A DNA stretch of 64,000 nucleotides, from assembly GCF_002207865.1 (NCBI RefSeq), contig NZ_BDQM01000005.1:1-64000 (forward strand), given 5' to 3'. The DNA is from Colwellia marinimaniae. Its GTDB lineage: Bacteria > Pseudomonadota > Gammaproteobacteria > Enterobacterales > Alteromonadaceae. Shown here in pieces: positions 9,494 through 17,663 of the stretch. Position 1 is the stretch's first letter. The number at the start of each line of letters is the position of its first letter. The translations under genes were made by a program, and so were the position numbers. Below the pieces are notes generated by a model. It saw nothing but the letters and a program-made list of their open reading frames with translations, was not told the DNA's origin and did not search any database.

Positions 9494-11084
9494 TATCACC
9501 AAGGGCGTTATTTTTTCAGCGATATTAAGCAAACTCACAAACAAACAAAATTGGCTGTGCTTTTTTAGTGGCTTTTTCTTGGTGTTTGCTTATGCGCCAT
9601 TTTCCTATTGGTGGCTAGCATTAATTTTACCTAGCATAATACTACACCAAGTCAGCCATGCTTCGCCTAAACTAGCCGCTAAAAAAATGGCTCTGTTTGC
9701 CTTTGGTTGGTTTAGTAGTGGTATTAGCTGGGTCCATGTCAGTATTGATCAATTTGGTGGTTTGCCACTGATAGTGTCTTTACTGTTAATGCTAGCTTTA
9801 TGTTCCTACCTCGCACTATTTCCGGCACTTGCCGGCTATTTAACCGCTCTTTTATCTAAAAACAAACAAGTTAACTTGTGGTTATTACCCTCTATTTGGC
9901 TTTTTTGTGAATATTTACGTTCAGTAGTGCTGACCGGATTTCCTTGGCTATCACTTGGCTATAGTCAAATTGACAGCCCCTTAGCTAACTTTGCCCCGGT
10001 TATTGGTGAAGTCGGGCTAACGGCTATTATCCTGTTAGTAAACATTTGCTGGGTCAAAATATATAATATCTTGTCGGCCTTATTTAAAAATAAGAACCAA
10101 GACACTAATACACACATATCTAGCAAAGACTTAATATTCCCTATGGCTTTAGCAGCAAGTATTCTTGTTACTAGTTTGGCTTTAAGTCTGGTTAGTTGGA
10201 CTGAGTTAACGGGAAAAAGCGCTAAAGTTGCCCTTATCCAAGGTAATATTGCCCAGTCGATCAAATGGCAACCCGAGCAAGAATGGCCAACGATGCTTAA
10301 ATACCTCGACTTAACACGGGTAAACTATGATGCCGACTTAATTGTTTGGCCTGAATCAGCTATTCCGGCACTGGAGCCAGCAGTTCAGGACTTTTTAAGC
10401 ACAGTGAACCGTTCAGCCATTTTAAATAACAGCGCTGTTATTACCGGGATAATTAATTATAACTTTGAAAGTAAAGAGTATTATAATGCCTTATTGGTTT
10501 TAGGTAAGAAAACCACAGAGGATGAACAAGGCTATTATTACAATCACAGCAATAGGTATTATAAAAGCCACTTACTACCCATTGGTGAATTTATTCCCTT
10601 TCAAGAATGGTTGCGTCCTCTAGCCCCCTTATTTAACTTACCTATGTCGTCCTTCACCGCAGGTAATTATGTCCAACCAAATTTAGTGGCCAATAATTTT
10701 CATATTTTACCGCTAAACTGCTTCGAGGTTGCTTTCCCACTCCAGGTAGCCGCCAATTTTACCGATAAAACAGAATTGCTACTGACCGTCAGTAATGATG
10801 CCTGGTTTGGCGACTCTCATGGTCCACATCAGCATTTTGAAATTGCCCGAATGCGCGCGTTAGAATTTGGCCGGCCCTTAATACGCTCAACAAATAATGG
10901 TGTTACCGGCATTGTTAATCATTTGGGTGAAATTACTGCCATAGCACCACAATTCGTAGAAGTGGTACTTAGAGGTAAGATTGAGTTGGTCAGTGGTTAT
11001 ACGCCATACAGCCAATGGCCGAATTTAATATTGTTTTTGATGGTATTCATGCCATTGGTTTTGTTGAAACTTTTTAAGTTTTAA
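9486..11084 (+). CDS. lnt: Apolipoprotein N-acyltransferase Lnt
   Basis: Lnt adds the third acyl chain to lipoproteins in the inner membrane. The product (532 aa, E. coli 512) has about six N-terminal membrane helices, a periplasmic nitrilase-fold domain from ~245, and a last helix at ~512-530. The catalytic triad is visible: Glu290 in VWPESAIPALE, Lys361 in YYKSHLLPIGEF and Cys413 in LNCFEVAFP. Translation starts at GTG 9486, overlapping corC by 8 bases; I see no better start without losing the first helix. It closes the miaB cluster. Confidence 0.95.
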   Translation: MTNITKGVIFSAILSKLTNKQNWLCFFSGFFLVFAYAPFSYWWLALILPSIILHQVSHASPKLAAKKMALFAFGWFSSGISWVHVSIDQFGGLPLIVSLLLMLALCSYLALFPALAGYLTALLSKNKQVNLWLLPSIWLFCEYLRSVVLTGFPWLSLGYSQIDSPLANFAPVIGEVGLTAIILLVNICWVKIYNILSALFKNKNQDTNTHISSKDLIFPMALAASILVTSLALSLVSWTELTGKSAKVALIQGNIAQSIKWQPEQEWPTMLKYLDLTRVNYDADLIVWPESAIPALEPAVQDFLSTVNRSAILNNSAVITGIINYNFESKEYYNALLVLGKKTTEDEQGYYYNHSNRYYKSHLLPIGEFIPFQEWLRPLAPLFNLPMSSFTAGNYVQPNLVANNFHILPLNCFEVAFPLQVAANFTDKTELLLTVSNDAWFGDSHGPHQHFEIARMRALEFGRPLIRSTNNGVTGIVNHLGEITAIAPQFVEVVLRGKIELVSGYTPYSQWPNLILFLMVFMPLVLLKLFKF

Positions 11085-11091
11085 CAGTCAA

Positions 11092-11115
11092 TAAAAAGTG
11101 GCCTGAACAGCCACT
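11092..11115 (-). terminator. Rho-independent terminator for the GGDEF gene
   Basis: A 6-bp stem AGTGGC/GCCACT with a 7-base loop is followed on the minus strand by TTTTTAT. It lies 11 bases beyond the stop of the diguanylate cyclase gene and also sits between convergent genes, so it may partly stop lnt transcripts. Confidence 0.7.
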
Positions 11116-11125
11116 GTTCTATAAA

Positions 11126-12094
11126 TCACTTTGTTTGCTTGGGGTGTAGAGACGTTTTATTACGACCCGTTTCTTTGGAACGATACAAGGCAGCATCGGC
11201 GCATTCAATCCATACTTCATGGGTTTCAATACTTTCATCAACTTCAGCTATGCCCATACTAATGGTGTACTTAACATTGATATCGTTATAAGTGACAATA
11301 GCCTCACTGACCTCTTTACGCAGTCGTTCAGCAAAAATGAAGGCATTTTCAAGATTAGTATCCGACAATAAAATAGCGAATTCCTCACCACCATAACGAC
11401 CACAAACATCGGTTTCCCTGACATGATGGCGAATTAAGCCGGAAATGTGACGAATGACTTTATCACCTACAACATGACCATAACTATCGTTAATATTCTT
11501 AAAATGGTCAATATCAATCATCACTAAAGAACTTGGGTTCTGGCTACGACTCCAGCGCTTATGCTCGGCTAATAAACATTGCTCCCAGTGGCTACGATTA
11601 AATAATTGGGTTAAGCCATCGGTTTGACTTAATAGGGCTAATTCTGCGTTAGCTTTTTTCAAGCTTAGTTTATGCACTGCTGTATCGGTGACATCATAAA
11701 CAATTAAACATAAATGGCTTACTTCACCCGTTGCAGAGAGCAGCGGAATAAAAGTAGTATTTTGATACATCAATTCTTCACTACCCGTTACCGGACGATA
11801 ACTATCGAACTTGAACAAGTAAGGTCTTTGCTCCCATATAGTAAAGGCTTTATTTTTCAGTAAAAAGACTGATTCAGCTTTACGGGTAAACCACTCTCTA
11901 GGTATCTCTGGAAACAGATCAAATATCAGCTTACCTTTTACCTCACGGGGAAATAAACCGCTATGATTTTCCATAAAACCATTAAATATTTGTATAGTGA
12001 ACTCTTTATCGAGCACAACGAGACCAACGTCGATGTTGTGCAACATTTCCATTATCCAATGCAGTTCATGTAATTGTGATTTTTCTAACGTCAT
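11126..12094 (-). CDS. PAS-GGDEF diguanylate cyclase
   Basis: This 322-residue cytoplasmic protein has an N-terminal PAS/PAC sensor (about 10-140, with VGLVVLDKEFTIQIFNG) and a C-terminal GGDEF domain (~155-315). The active-site signature reads CGRYGGEEFAIL, an intact GG[DE]EF, so synthesis of c-di-GMP is expected. No RxxD inhibitory site is evident five residues upstream. No membrane segments are seen. A Shine-Dalgarno (AGGAATGG) precedes the ATG. It lies 89 bases downstream of the REC-CheC-like regulator on the same strand, suggesting co-transcription. Confidence 0.93.
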   Translation of the reverse strand: MTLEKSQLHELHWIMEMLHNIDVGLVVLDKEFTIQIFNGFMENHSGLFPREVKGKLIFDLFPEIPREWFTRKAESVFLLKNKAFTIWEQRPYLFKFDSYRPVTGSEELMYQNTTFIPLLSATGEVSHLCLIVYDVTDTAVHKLSLKKANAELALLSQTDGLTQLFNRSHWEQCLLAEHKRWSRSQNPSSLVMIDIDHFKNINDSYGHVVGDKVIRHISGLIRHHVRETDVCGRYGGEEFAILLSDTNLENAFIFAERLRKEVSEAIVTYNDINVKYTISMGIAEVDESIETHEVWIECADAALYRSKETGRNKTSLHPKQTK

Positions 12095-12183
12095 AAACCA
12101 TTCCTGTCATCACTTTCCAGCGCGAACTTGTGTCACTTGTTAATAACAACAAGCTAATGTATTAACTGCGATTAACTCAGTAA

Positions 12184-13299
12184 TTAATCCATCAAATAAG
12201 CCAACTTATTGTTAAGTGTTTTCATTGATTTTTCAGTGAAAAGCAACAACAAATCACACTTAATTGGGTAGTTTTCTATGCCATAGCTTATTTCAATGGC
12301 TAAGGTTCTTTTCCATTTATTGGCATTATTAGCAATTAAATCAGATATTTTTCTATGTTGTCCCAATACCTCAGGATGTCCTTGGCTGAACTGGATATCA
12401 AGTTGCTCTGCCACCCCTTTTAAGCAAGCACCAATAAGTACATTAGCCAAATCCATTAATAACTCTAATTCAGTGCCCATATCAGCATCATATTGATAGT
12501 TCATCAGTGAGGCGACATCTTTAAAGCTTGAATCATTTAGAATTAATAAAGCCTCTCCTGAAATACCTGCGCTAATAAAACCTTGGCAAATACCTGAAGT
12601 ACTTTCATGATTTTCAATATCTTTTAACGCCATGCGAAGTTCACTCACTTCAATGAAGTTAACATTCGGAATCGGTAACACCACAAAAACATTGAGTAAA
12701 CGTGCCAGTAAATCACCCGCCCGCCCCATAGCAACATTGGCGAGTTCTTGATAACAATCACGCATTTCAGCCGATAAAGTCATCTCTGGTTCAGCAGTCA
12801 AAGGGGTACTGTCAACGGTAGAGACATCAAGCTGGCTAGAAAGGCGATCTTCCTGGCTATCAAATTCTGCCACAGGAAGTTTAATCGGCGCAACTTTTAT
12901 CGCTGCTGCTGGCTCAGTGGTAGCGACTTCCTTTGAGAATACGCCATAAGACGATAATACCTTGGTAAGAATATCTTTATTAACGGGTTTTTGAATAAAA
13001 TCTAGCGCACCTAAACGAGTAACACGTTGATGAGCTTCGGGTTGAATATCACCCGATATCACTATGGTAAGTGTGGGTAAATCTTCTGCTAAAATGGTTT
13101 CAAGCACTTGATAACCATCCATCTCTGGCATATTAAGATCAAGTAAAAGCACATCGCCTTTGCCTGCCTTTATCGCCTCAATACATTCTAAACCATTGGC
13201 CGCAAAACTTATTTCTACATCCCAACCATCGGGTAATGAACGCGCCACCTGTTTTCGCGCCATATTAGAATCATCACAAATTAATAATTTAGTGGTCAT
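12184..13299 (-). CDS. Response regulator with CheC-like phosphatase domain
   Basis: The N-terminal receiver domain (1-120) has the acidic pair D9/D10, phospho-acceptor D54 (LLLDLNMPEMDG) and K104. After a ~50-residue linker, a CheC/CheX-type domain (~178-365) shows the two phosphatase motifs: E185xxN188 (ELANVAMG) and D283xxN286 (DLANVLIG). Such proteins remove phosphate from CheY-like regulators, so this may be a receiver-controlled phosphatase. Its partner gene downstream is a diguanylate cyclase, hinting at a link between chemotaxis-type signalling and c-di-GMP. No strong Shine-Dalgarno is seen before the ATG. Confidence 0.88.
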   Translation of the reverse strand: MTTKLLICDDSNMARKQVARSLPDGWDVEISFAANGLECIEAIKAGKGDVLLLDLNMPEMDGYQVLETILAEDLPTLTIVISGDIQPEAHQRVTRLGALDFIQKPVNKDILTKVLSSYGVFSKEVATTEPAAAIKVAPIKLPVAEFDSQEDRLSSQLDVSTVDSTPLTAEPEMTLSAEMRDCYQELANVAMGRAGDLLARLLNVFVVLPIPNVNFIEVSELRMALKDIENHESTSGICQGFISAGISGEALLILNDSSFKDVASLMNYQYDADMGTELELLMDLANVLIGACLKGVAEQLDIQFSQGHPEVLGQHRKISDLIANNANKWKRTLAIEISYGIENYPIKCDLLLLFTEKSMKTLNNKLAYLMD

Positions 13300-13471
13300 A
13301 TTAATCTTGGGCCTTACATAAACGATAACAACGGCCGGGTAAAAACATCTCTAGCCTCTATTGATAACCATAGAGTATCCAATATAAAACACAATGATAA
13401 AGTTCTATTTATAGAACTTTTATCGCTAAACGGCTAATATCGGTTCACCTTAACCATTATTTTAATACTTC

Positions 13472-14143
13472 ATGAAATTTCCTACTTCAAACATCACCTT
13501 ATGTGCTTTCTTTATCGCCAGTTTTACCCTGGCTTTTAACTGTCAGGCTTACTCTTTTGATCTGGATAAGCTAAAACAAAGCAATAATCTGGTTAAAGCT
13601 GGCGACAAATATGTCACCCTTTTAGGGCAACAAGTTAAGGTTGGCGAACAAGCGCCGCCGTTTACAGTGGTTGATAAAAACTTCGCGCCAGTATCACTGA
13701 AAGACTTCCAAGGGCAAACCTTACTTATTTCTGTTGTACCTAGTTTAGATACGGGCGTTTGCTCTATTCAAACCAAACGTTTTAATGAAGAAGCGGCCAA
13801 GTTACCTAAAAACATCACTGTTTTAACTATCAGTAATGATCTGCCATTTGCCCAAAAGCGTTTTTGTGATGTTGAAAAAATCGATAGTATTAAAGTACTA
13901 TCAGATTCAGTGTGGCGTGAGTTTGGTACTAACTATGGTCTATTAATTAAAGATATGGGCTTGCTTACCCGAGCGATATTCGTCATTGATAATCAAGGCA
14001 AGATTGTTTACAAAGAGCTTGTTGCCAACATATCACAGCAGCCTAATTATGATAAAGCGTTAGCAAAGGTAAGATATACGGCCCCCGTTATTGTTGTTAA
14101 TGCGGTAGCAGCTAAAGAAGCAGCTAAAAAAACAGAAAAATAA
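13472..14143 (+). CDS. tpx: Exported thiol peroxidase (Tpx-type atypical 2-Cys peroxiredoxin)
   Basis: The core is a Tpx-family peroxiredoxin reducing hydroperoxides with thioredoxin. The peroxidatic cysteine is C97 in SLDTGVCSIQTKRF and the resolving cysteine C132 in FAQKRFCDVE. Unlike E. coli Tpx (168 aa, no leader), this 223-residue protein begins with a signal peptide (hydrophobic CAFFIASFTLAF, cleavage near NCQA at 26) and ends in an Ala/Lys-rich tail. It is therefore predicted periplasmic, where the reductant is unclear. The gene stands alone, with a weak ribosome site. Confidence 0.9.
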   Translation: MKFPTSNITLCAFFIASFTLAFNCQAYSFDLDKLKQSNNLVKAGDKYVTLLGQQVKVGEQAPPFTVVDKNFAPVSLKDFQGQTLLISVVPSLDTGVCSIQTKRFNEEAAKLPKNITVLTISNDLPFAQKRFCDVEKIDSIKVLSDSVWREFGTNYGLLIKDMGLLTRAIFVIDNQGKIVYKELVANISQQPNYDKALAKVRYTAPVIVVNAVAAKEAAKKTEK

Positions 14144-14208
14144 TCAACTTAAAACACCAATAAAAACAAAGAACTAACAATTAAACTTTAACTTATTGCA
14201 ATTATATT

Positions 14209-14236
14209 CTTGAAAAACAAATAAACAATCCCATCT
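14209..14236 (+). promoter_or_regulatory. Sigma32 (heat-shock) promoter of ibpA
   Basis: CTTGAAA (14209-14215), a 14-base spacer and CCCATCT (14230-14236) match the E. coli sigma32 consensus CTTGAAA / CCCCATnT at all but one position. Transcription would begin near 14243, giving a 5' leader of about 190 bases before the small heat-shock gene. Confidence 0.85.
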
Positions 14237-14242
14237 CTAATT

Positions 14243-14267
14243 GTGTAGTCGCCGCAAGGGGCTACAC
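14243..14267 (+). promoter_or_regulatory. 5' leader hairpin with GCAA tetraloop
   Basis: GTGTAG (14243-14248) pairs with CTACAC (14262-14267), and an inner CC/GG stem closes a GCAA (GNRA) tetraloop. The position fits the very start of the heat-shock transcript, so it could protect the 5' end or be the first element of the thermosensor leader. Confidence 0.6.
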
Positions 14268-14337
14268 CAAGAAATTGCCTGTTCATTGTGAAAGGCAGCA
14301 TTATTTAAAATGACCCGCGTATTCGCGCAGTAATTTA

Positions 14338-14359
14338 CTAGGCAATATTGCTTTGCTAG
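14338..14359 (+). promoter_or_regulatory. Second leader hairpin upstream of the thermometer
   Basis: CTA-G-GCAA (14338-14345) can pair with TTGCTAG (14353-14359), leaving one bulged G. ROSE-type leaders usually carry two or three such supporting hairpins before the temperature-sensing one. Confidence 0.5.
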
Positions 14360-14405
14360 TGAGTTGCTCAATAGCTGAACGCCAACATTGAAAATAATAA
14401 TCATT

Positions 14406-14427
14406 TTATTGCTATATATTAGGATAA
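14406..14427 (+). promoter_or_regulatory. ROSE-like RNA thermometer hairpin masking the ribosome site
   Basis: TTATTGCT (14406-14413) can pair with AGGATAA (14421-14427) across the loop ATATATT. The Shine-Dalgarno AGGA (14421-14424) is held against TTGCT with a bulged G, which is the diagnostic U(U/C)GCU arrangement of ROSE elements. The ibpA ATG is 9 bases further on. Melting on heat shock would free the ribosome site. Confidence 0.75.
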
Positions 14428-14433
14428 CTTATT

Positions 14434-14904
14434 ATGCGTAACTCTACCGATTTCAGTCCACTATACCGCTCTTTTATTGGCTTTGACCACTTAGCTGGTT
14501 TAATCGATAAAGCCTCACGAGCTGACAAACAATCATCATACCCGCCTTTTAACATCGAGTTATTAGCGGAAGATCAATACCGCATTACCATGGCTGTGGC
14601 TGGGTTTAGCGAAGACGATATTGATATCGAATCAAAAGAAAGTAGCTTAACGATTGTTGGCACCAAGCAAGTCAGAGATAAACCAAAAGTTGAGGCAGGT
14701 AAAACTCCCCGACAGTTTCTCCACCAAGGCATTGCCGAACGCAATTTTGAGCGAAAGTTCCAACTTGGCGAGCACGTAAAAGTTATTGGCGCCTTTATGG
14801 AAAACGGCTTATTGCACGTTGATTTAGAAAGAGAGGTTCCTGAAGCATTAAAACCTCGTAAGATAGCCATTAACGGCAAAAGTTTATTACCTAGTAACGC
14901 TTAA
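14434..14904 (+). CDS. ibpA: Small heat-shock protein IbpA/Hsp20
   Basis: This 156-residue alpha-crystallin-type chaperone holds unfolding proteins for DnaK/ClpB. The N-terminus (SPLYRSFIGFDHL) resembles E. coli IbpA. The alpha-crystallin domain runs from ~38 to 128 (PPFNIELLAEDQYRI ... GLLHVDLEREVPE), and a short tail carries a KIAI motif of the IxI type that caps neighbouring subunits. Expression is predicted to be controlled twice by heat: by a sigma32 promoter at 14209-14236 and by a ROSE-like leader hairpin. Confidence 0.95.
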   Translation: MRNSTDFSPLYRSFIGFDHLAGLIDKASRADKQSSYPPFNIELLAEDQYRITMAVAGFSEDDIDIESKESSLTIVGTKQVRDKPKVEAGKTPRQFLHQGIAERNFERKFQLGEHVKVIGAFMENGLLHVDLEREVPEALKPRKIAINGKSLLPSNA

Positions 14905-14931
14905 TTCTTAACTGTTTCTCCCTTTGTTTTT

Positions 14932-14956
14932 GCCCTGTCTTTGACTGGGCTTTTTT
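14932..14956 (+). terminator. Rho-independent terminator after ibpA
   Basis: GCCC-T-GTC pairs with GAC-T-GGGC around a three-base loop and is followed by six Ts. It lies 28 bases after the ibpA stop. Confidence 0.75.
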
Positions 14957-14993
14957 GTTTTAATGAAGCAAGTTAAATGTCTGCCCACACCTA

Positions 14994-15347
14994 TTAAAAC
15001 TCCAGTGAAAACAATATTTCTGCTAAATCTGGTTGCCATTGAAAATCGTTTAGCTGTACTCGGCTACCAAGCACCACTATCTGTTCATCTTGTAAATGCT
15101 GCTTTTGCTTAACAAAATATTCACTGCCGAGCGGAAAAGATATTTTTCCTTGTGAATTAATAACTCGAAACCATGGCACACGTCGCCCTTGCCATCCCTC
15201 TTTTGGCACCTTACCTAACGCTTTACCCACCAGACGAGCACGACCAGGCAACCCGGCAAAATCAGCAATTTGTCCATAACAAGCAACTCGGCCATGAGGA
15301 ATTAACTGCACTGTTTGCCATATTTGTTGGTAATGTGGGTATATCAT
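14994..15347 (-). CDS. Alkyltransferase-like protein (ATL, MGMT family without active Cys)
   Basis: This 117-residue protein has the DNA-binding domain of O6-alkylguanine-DNA alkyltransferases (HGRVACYGQIADFAGLPGRAR, then GKALGKVP). The catalytic PCHR motif is replaced by PWFRVINSQG, so it cannot accept an alkyl group. Such ATL proteins (E. coli YbaZ/Atl) bind alkylated guanine and hand it to nucleotide-excision repair. E. coli ATL has PWHR; the further His-to-Phe change here is unusual. The start ATG at 15347 fits the short form of the family. Confidence 0.88.
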   Translation of the reverse strand: MIYPHYQQIWQTVQLIPHGRVACYGQIADFAGLPGRARLVGKALGKVPKEGWQGRRVPWFRVINSQGKISFPLGSEYFVKQKQHLQDEQIVVLGSRVQLNDFQWQPDLAEILFSLEF

Positions 15348-15454
15348 TTTTCTACGTCCTGCGCTATCAAGCGTTGATTAGCCCATTTTTTATTGACCAG
15401 TGAATACGCTATCATAGCAGCACAAACATCAATTACACTATGCTAAGGAAAAAC

Positions 15455-15910
15455 ATGAAAATTTGGGTGGATGCTGATGCCTGTCCAGTGGTAATTAAAG
15501 ATATTTTATTTAAAGCCGCTGATAGAGCCAAAATAGCCACGACCTTGATAGCAAACCATAATATTCGAATACCGCCATCACCTTTTATCAAATTTATACA
15601 GGTAAGCAGTGGCTTTGATATTGCTGACGATGAGATCGTTAAACGTGTTGAGCCCCATGACTTGGTTATTACCAGTGATATTCCACTGGCGGATGAAGTA
15701 ATAACAAAGTCTGGTATTGCCCTTAGCCCCCGCGGCGAACTTTTTACCAAAGAGAATATTAAATCACGGCTCAATATTCGTGATTTTATGGACACTATGC
15801 GTGCTAGTGGTGTGCACACTGGTGGGCCACCGGCATTAAATCAAACCGATAGACAAAACTTCGCCAATCACCTTGACCGTATTATTACTCAGTTTAAAAA
15901 ATCTCAATAA
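15455..15910 (+). CDS. UPF0178 / YaiI-YqxD family protein
   Basis: This ~151-residue protein of the YaiI/YqxD family has a PIN/NYN-like nuclease fold. It shows the hallmark opening [14 protein letters not shown], then [14 protein letters not shown] and the C-terminal GGPPAL motif. The conserved aspartates suggest a metal-dependent nuclease, but no cellular role is established. An in-frame ATG lies upstream at 15440. The ATG at 15455 is preferred because AAGGAA (15444-15449) is correctly spaced before it and MKIWVDADA is the usual N-terminus. Confidence 0.88.
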   Translation: MKIWVDADACPVVIKDILFKAADRAKIATTLIANHNIRIPPSPFIKFIQVSSGFDIADDEIVKRVEPHDLVITSDIPLADEVITKSGIALSPRGELFTKENIKSRLNIRDFMDTMRASGVHTGGPPALNQTDRQNFANHLDRIITQFKKSQ

Positions 15911-15940
15911 ACAGTGCCAACATACGACTCAATAAACCCA

Positions 15941-15976
15941 AAGAGGCCGATACTCAAACGAGTATCGGCCTCTTTT
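15941..15976. terminator. Strong bidirectional terminator
   Basis: A perfect 15-bp stem (15941-15955 with 15960-15974, core GAGGCCGATACTC) and an AAAC loop lie between the convergent UPF0178 and ion-channel genes. A T-run follows on the plus strand. Confidence 0.9.
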
Positions 15977-16013
15977 CTCTCAACTGGCTTATTTTTAAAT
16001 TACGTTCTTTCAG

Positions 16014-16838
16014 CTACTTATTTTCAAGTAAAAGCACTTTAATTTCTTGCAACTGTTTTTCTAAGTTATCTATTTGCGCACGACTTGCTGGTTCACCACC
16101 TTCTGCACTTTCACCGTGTTGCTCAGCACGAAATTTTTCATGCTCTTGGCTCATCACTTCTAATACCGTACCTACCATCATATTTAAAAAGATAAAAGCG
16201 GTTAAGAAAATAAAGGTCAAATAGTAAATCCAACTTAATGGATACACAATCATTGTTTCGTACATCACATCGGTCCAATCTTCAAAGGTGGCGATACGAA
16301 ATAAGGTCAACATTGAAATAGATACATCGCCCCATAATACTTCATTAATTTCATGGAAAAACATACTACCTACGGCAGCGTAAATGTAGAAGATAACAAA
16401 CATCAGTAGCGCGATATAGCCCATACGAGGTATGGCTTTAAGTAAGGCATTAATCAACAAACGCAGCTCTGGCACTATAGATATTAAGCGTAAAACACGA
16501 AACACCCTTAATAAACGAGCCAATAAAATCCCTGACCCGCCCGATGGCACTAGGCTACCAATGACAATGACAGTATCAAAAATATTCCAGCCACTTTTGA
16601 AAAAGTATTTTTTTTCAGGGCAAGCAAAAAAACGAATAGATAATTCTATGGCAAAAAACACCGTAACCGCTACATCCATAAGTAATAATACTGCAATAGC
16701 ATTAGCGGACAAGTTATGAGTTTTAGCGCCAATCAATAACGCGGATAATAAAATAACGGCAATAACAATGCCTTGAAAAATTTTACTATCGTCTATGTTA
16801 CTTAATTGGCGCTGAGCACTTAAGATCAAACGACTCAT
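16014..16838 (-). CDS. Single-domain voltage-gated cation channel (BacNav type)
   Basis: This 274-residue protein has six predicted membrane helices. S4 carries four arginines at three-residue spacing (R108, R111, R114, R117 in ARLLRVFRVLR). A pore loop follows with the filter TFEDWTD at residues 184-190, then S6 (FLTAFIFLNMMVGTVLEV). The last ~25 residues form a coiled coil (IDNLEKQLQEIKVLLLENK), which in this family holds the tetramer together. BacNav channels pass Na+ and influence motility and pH. The filter here differs from the usual TLESW and has extra aspartates. The start codon overlaps the upstream hydrolase stop (ATGA), so the two are coupled. Confidence 0.92.
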   Translation of the reverse strand: MSRLILSAQRQLSNIDDSKIFQGIVIAVILLSALLIGAKTHNLSANAIAVLLLMDVAVTVFFAIELSIRFFACPEKKYFFKSGWNIFDTVIVIGSLVPSGGSGILLARLLRVFRVLRLISIVPELRLLINALLKAIPRMGYIALLMFVIFYIYAAVGSMFFHEINEVLWGDVSISMLTLFRIATFEDWTDVMYETMIVYPLSWIYYLTFIFLTAFIFLNMMVGTVLEVMSQEHEKFRAEQHGESAEGGEPASRAQIDNLEKQLQEIKVLLLENK

Positions 16839-17497
16839 TTACTCACGCCCATCACAGCATCACTGACATGCTGATTGCTGCGACGCTCTTGTCCAAAAGT
16901 GCTCATTGGACCATGACCCGGAATAAATCGCACATCATCTCCGAGTGGAAAAAGAGTGTTACGAATAGAATGAATTAAGGTGGCGTGATCGCCACGGGGA
17001 AAATCAGTACGGCCAATGGAACCGCTAAATAAAACATCACCCACTTGGGCAAGTTTTGACTCTCGATGAAAAAACACTATATGACCTGGGGTATGACCGG
17101 GGCAAAAATAAACTTCTAAGGTAATATTGCCAAAACTTACGCTATCGTTTTGTTGTAAAAAACGCGTAGGTGTGAATTTTTCTGCATAGTTAAATGCCTC
17201 ACCAAACATTTGCTTTTGCTGTTCGAGAGCATCTATCCAAAACTGATCTTCTTTATGTGGACCTTCAATAATAACATCATAATCTATCGCTAAGGCGTGG
17301 GTCGCACCGGCATGGTCAAGATGAGCATGAGTAATTAATATTTTTGCTAACGTTAAGCCATGTTTAGTGATAGCCGCTTTGATTTTGTCAATATCACCAC
17401 CGGGATCAACTACCGCAGCCTGTTGGGTTTCACTGCACCAAAATAGCGTACAGTTTTGCTCAAAAGGCGTTACCGGGATAATTTCATGTTTTAACAT
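16835..17497 (-). CDS. Metallo-beta-lactamase-fold hydrolase (YcbL / glyoxalase II-like)
   Basis: This ~220-residue cytoplasmic MBL-fold hydrolase resembles E. coli YcbL. It has the zinc motif THAHLDHAG (HxHxDH), then PGHTPGH, GDVLFSGSIGRTDFPRGD and FIPGHGP. Members cleave thioesters such as S-lactoylglutathione, but the substrate of YcbL-type proteins is not firmly known. The frame opens at 17515; MLKHEIIPVTPFEQNC at 17497 matches the usual N-terminus. Its stop overlaps the channel gene by four bases, an unexpected pairing. Confidence 0.9.
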   Translation of the reverse strand: MLKHEIIPVTPFEQNCTLFWCSETQQAAVVDPGGDIDKIKAAITKHGLTLAKILITHAHLDHAGATHALAIDYDVIIEGPHKEDQFWIDALEQQKQMFGEAFNYAEKFTPTRFLQQNDSVSFGNITLEVYFCPGHTPGHIVFFHRESKLAQVGDVLFSGSIGRTDFPRGDHATLIHSIRNTLFPLGDDVRFIPGHGPMSTFGQERRSNQHVSDAVMGVSK

Positions 17498-17663
17498 AAC
17501 TCGCTCTTCAATCATTACTATTTACAAAATGGCGGCATTATATCATAAGTTCCAAGGGTATATTGATGACAAAAAGGTAACAAAAGCCATGAATAACACT
17601 TCCCCTAAGCGTGTTAACTCGGTAAGCTTTGCGCAACTAATATTAACGATTAACTATCTCTCT

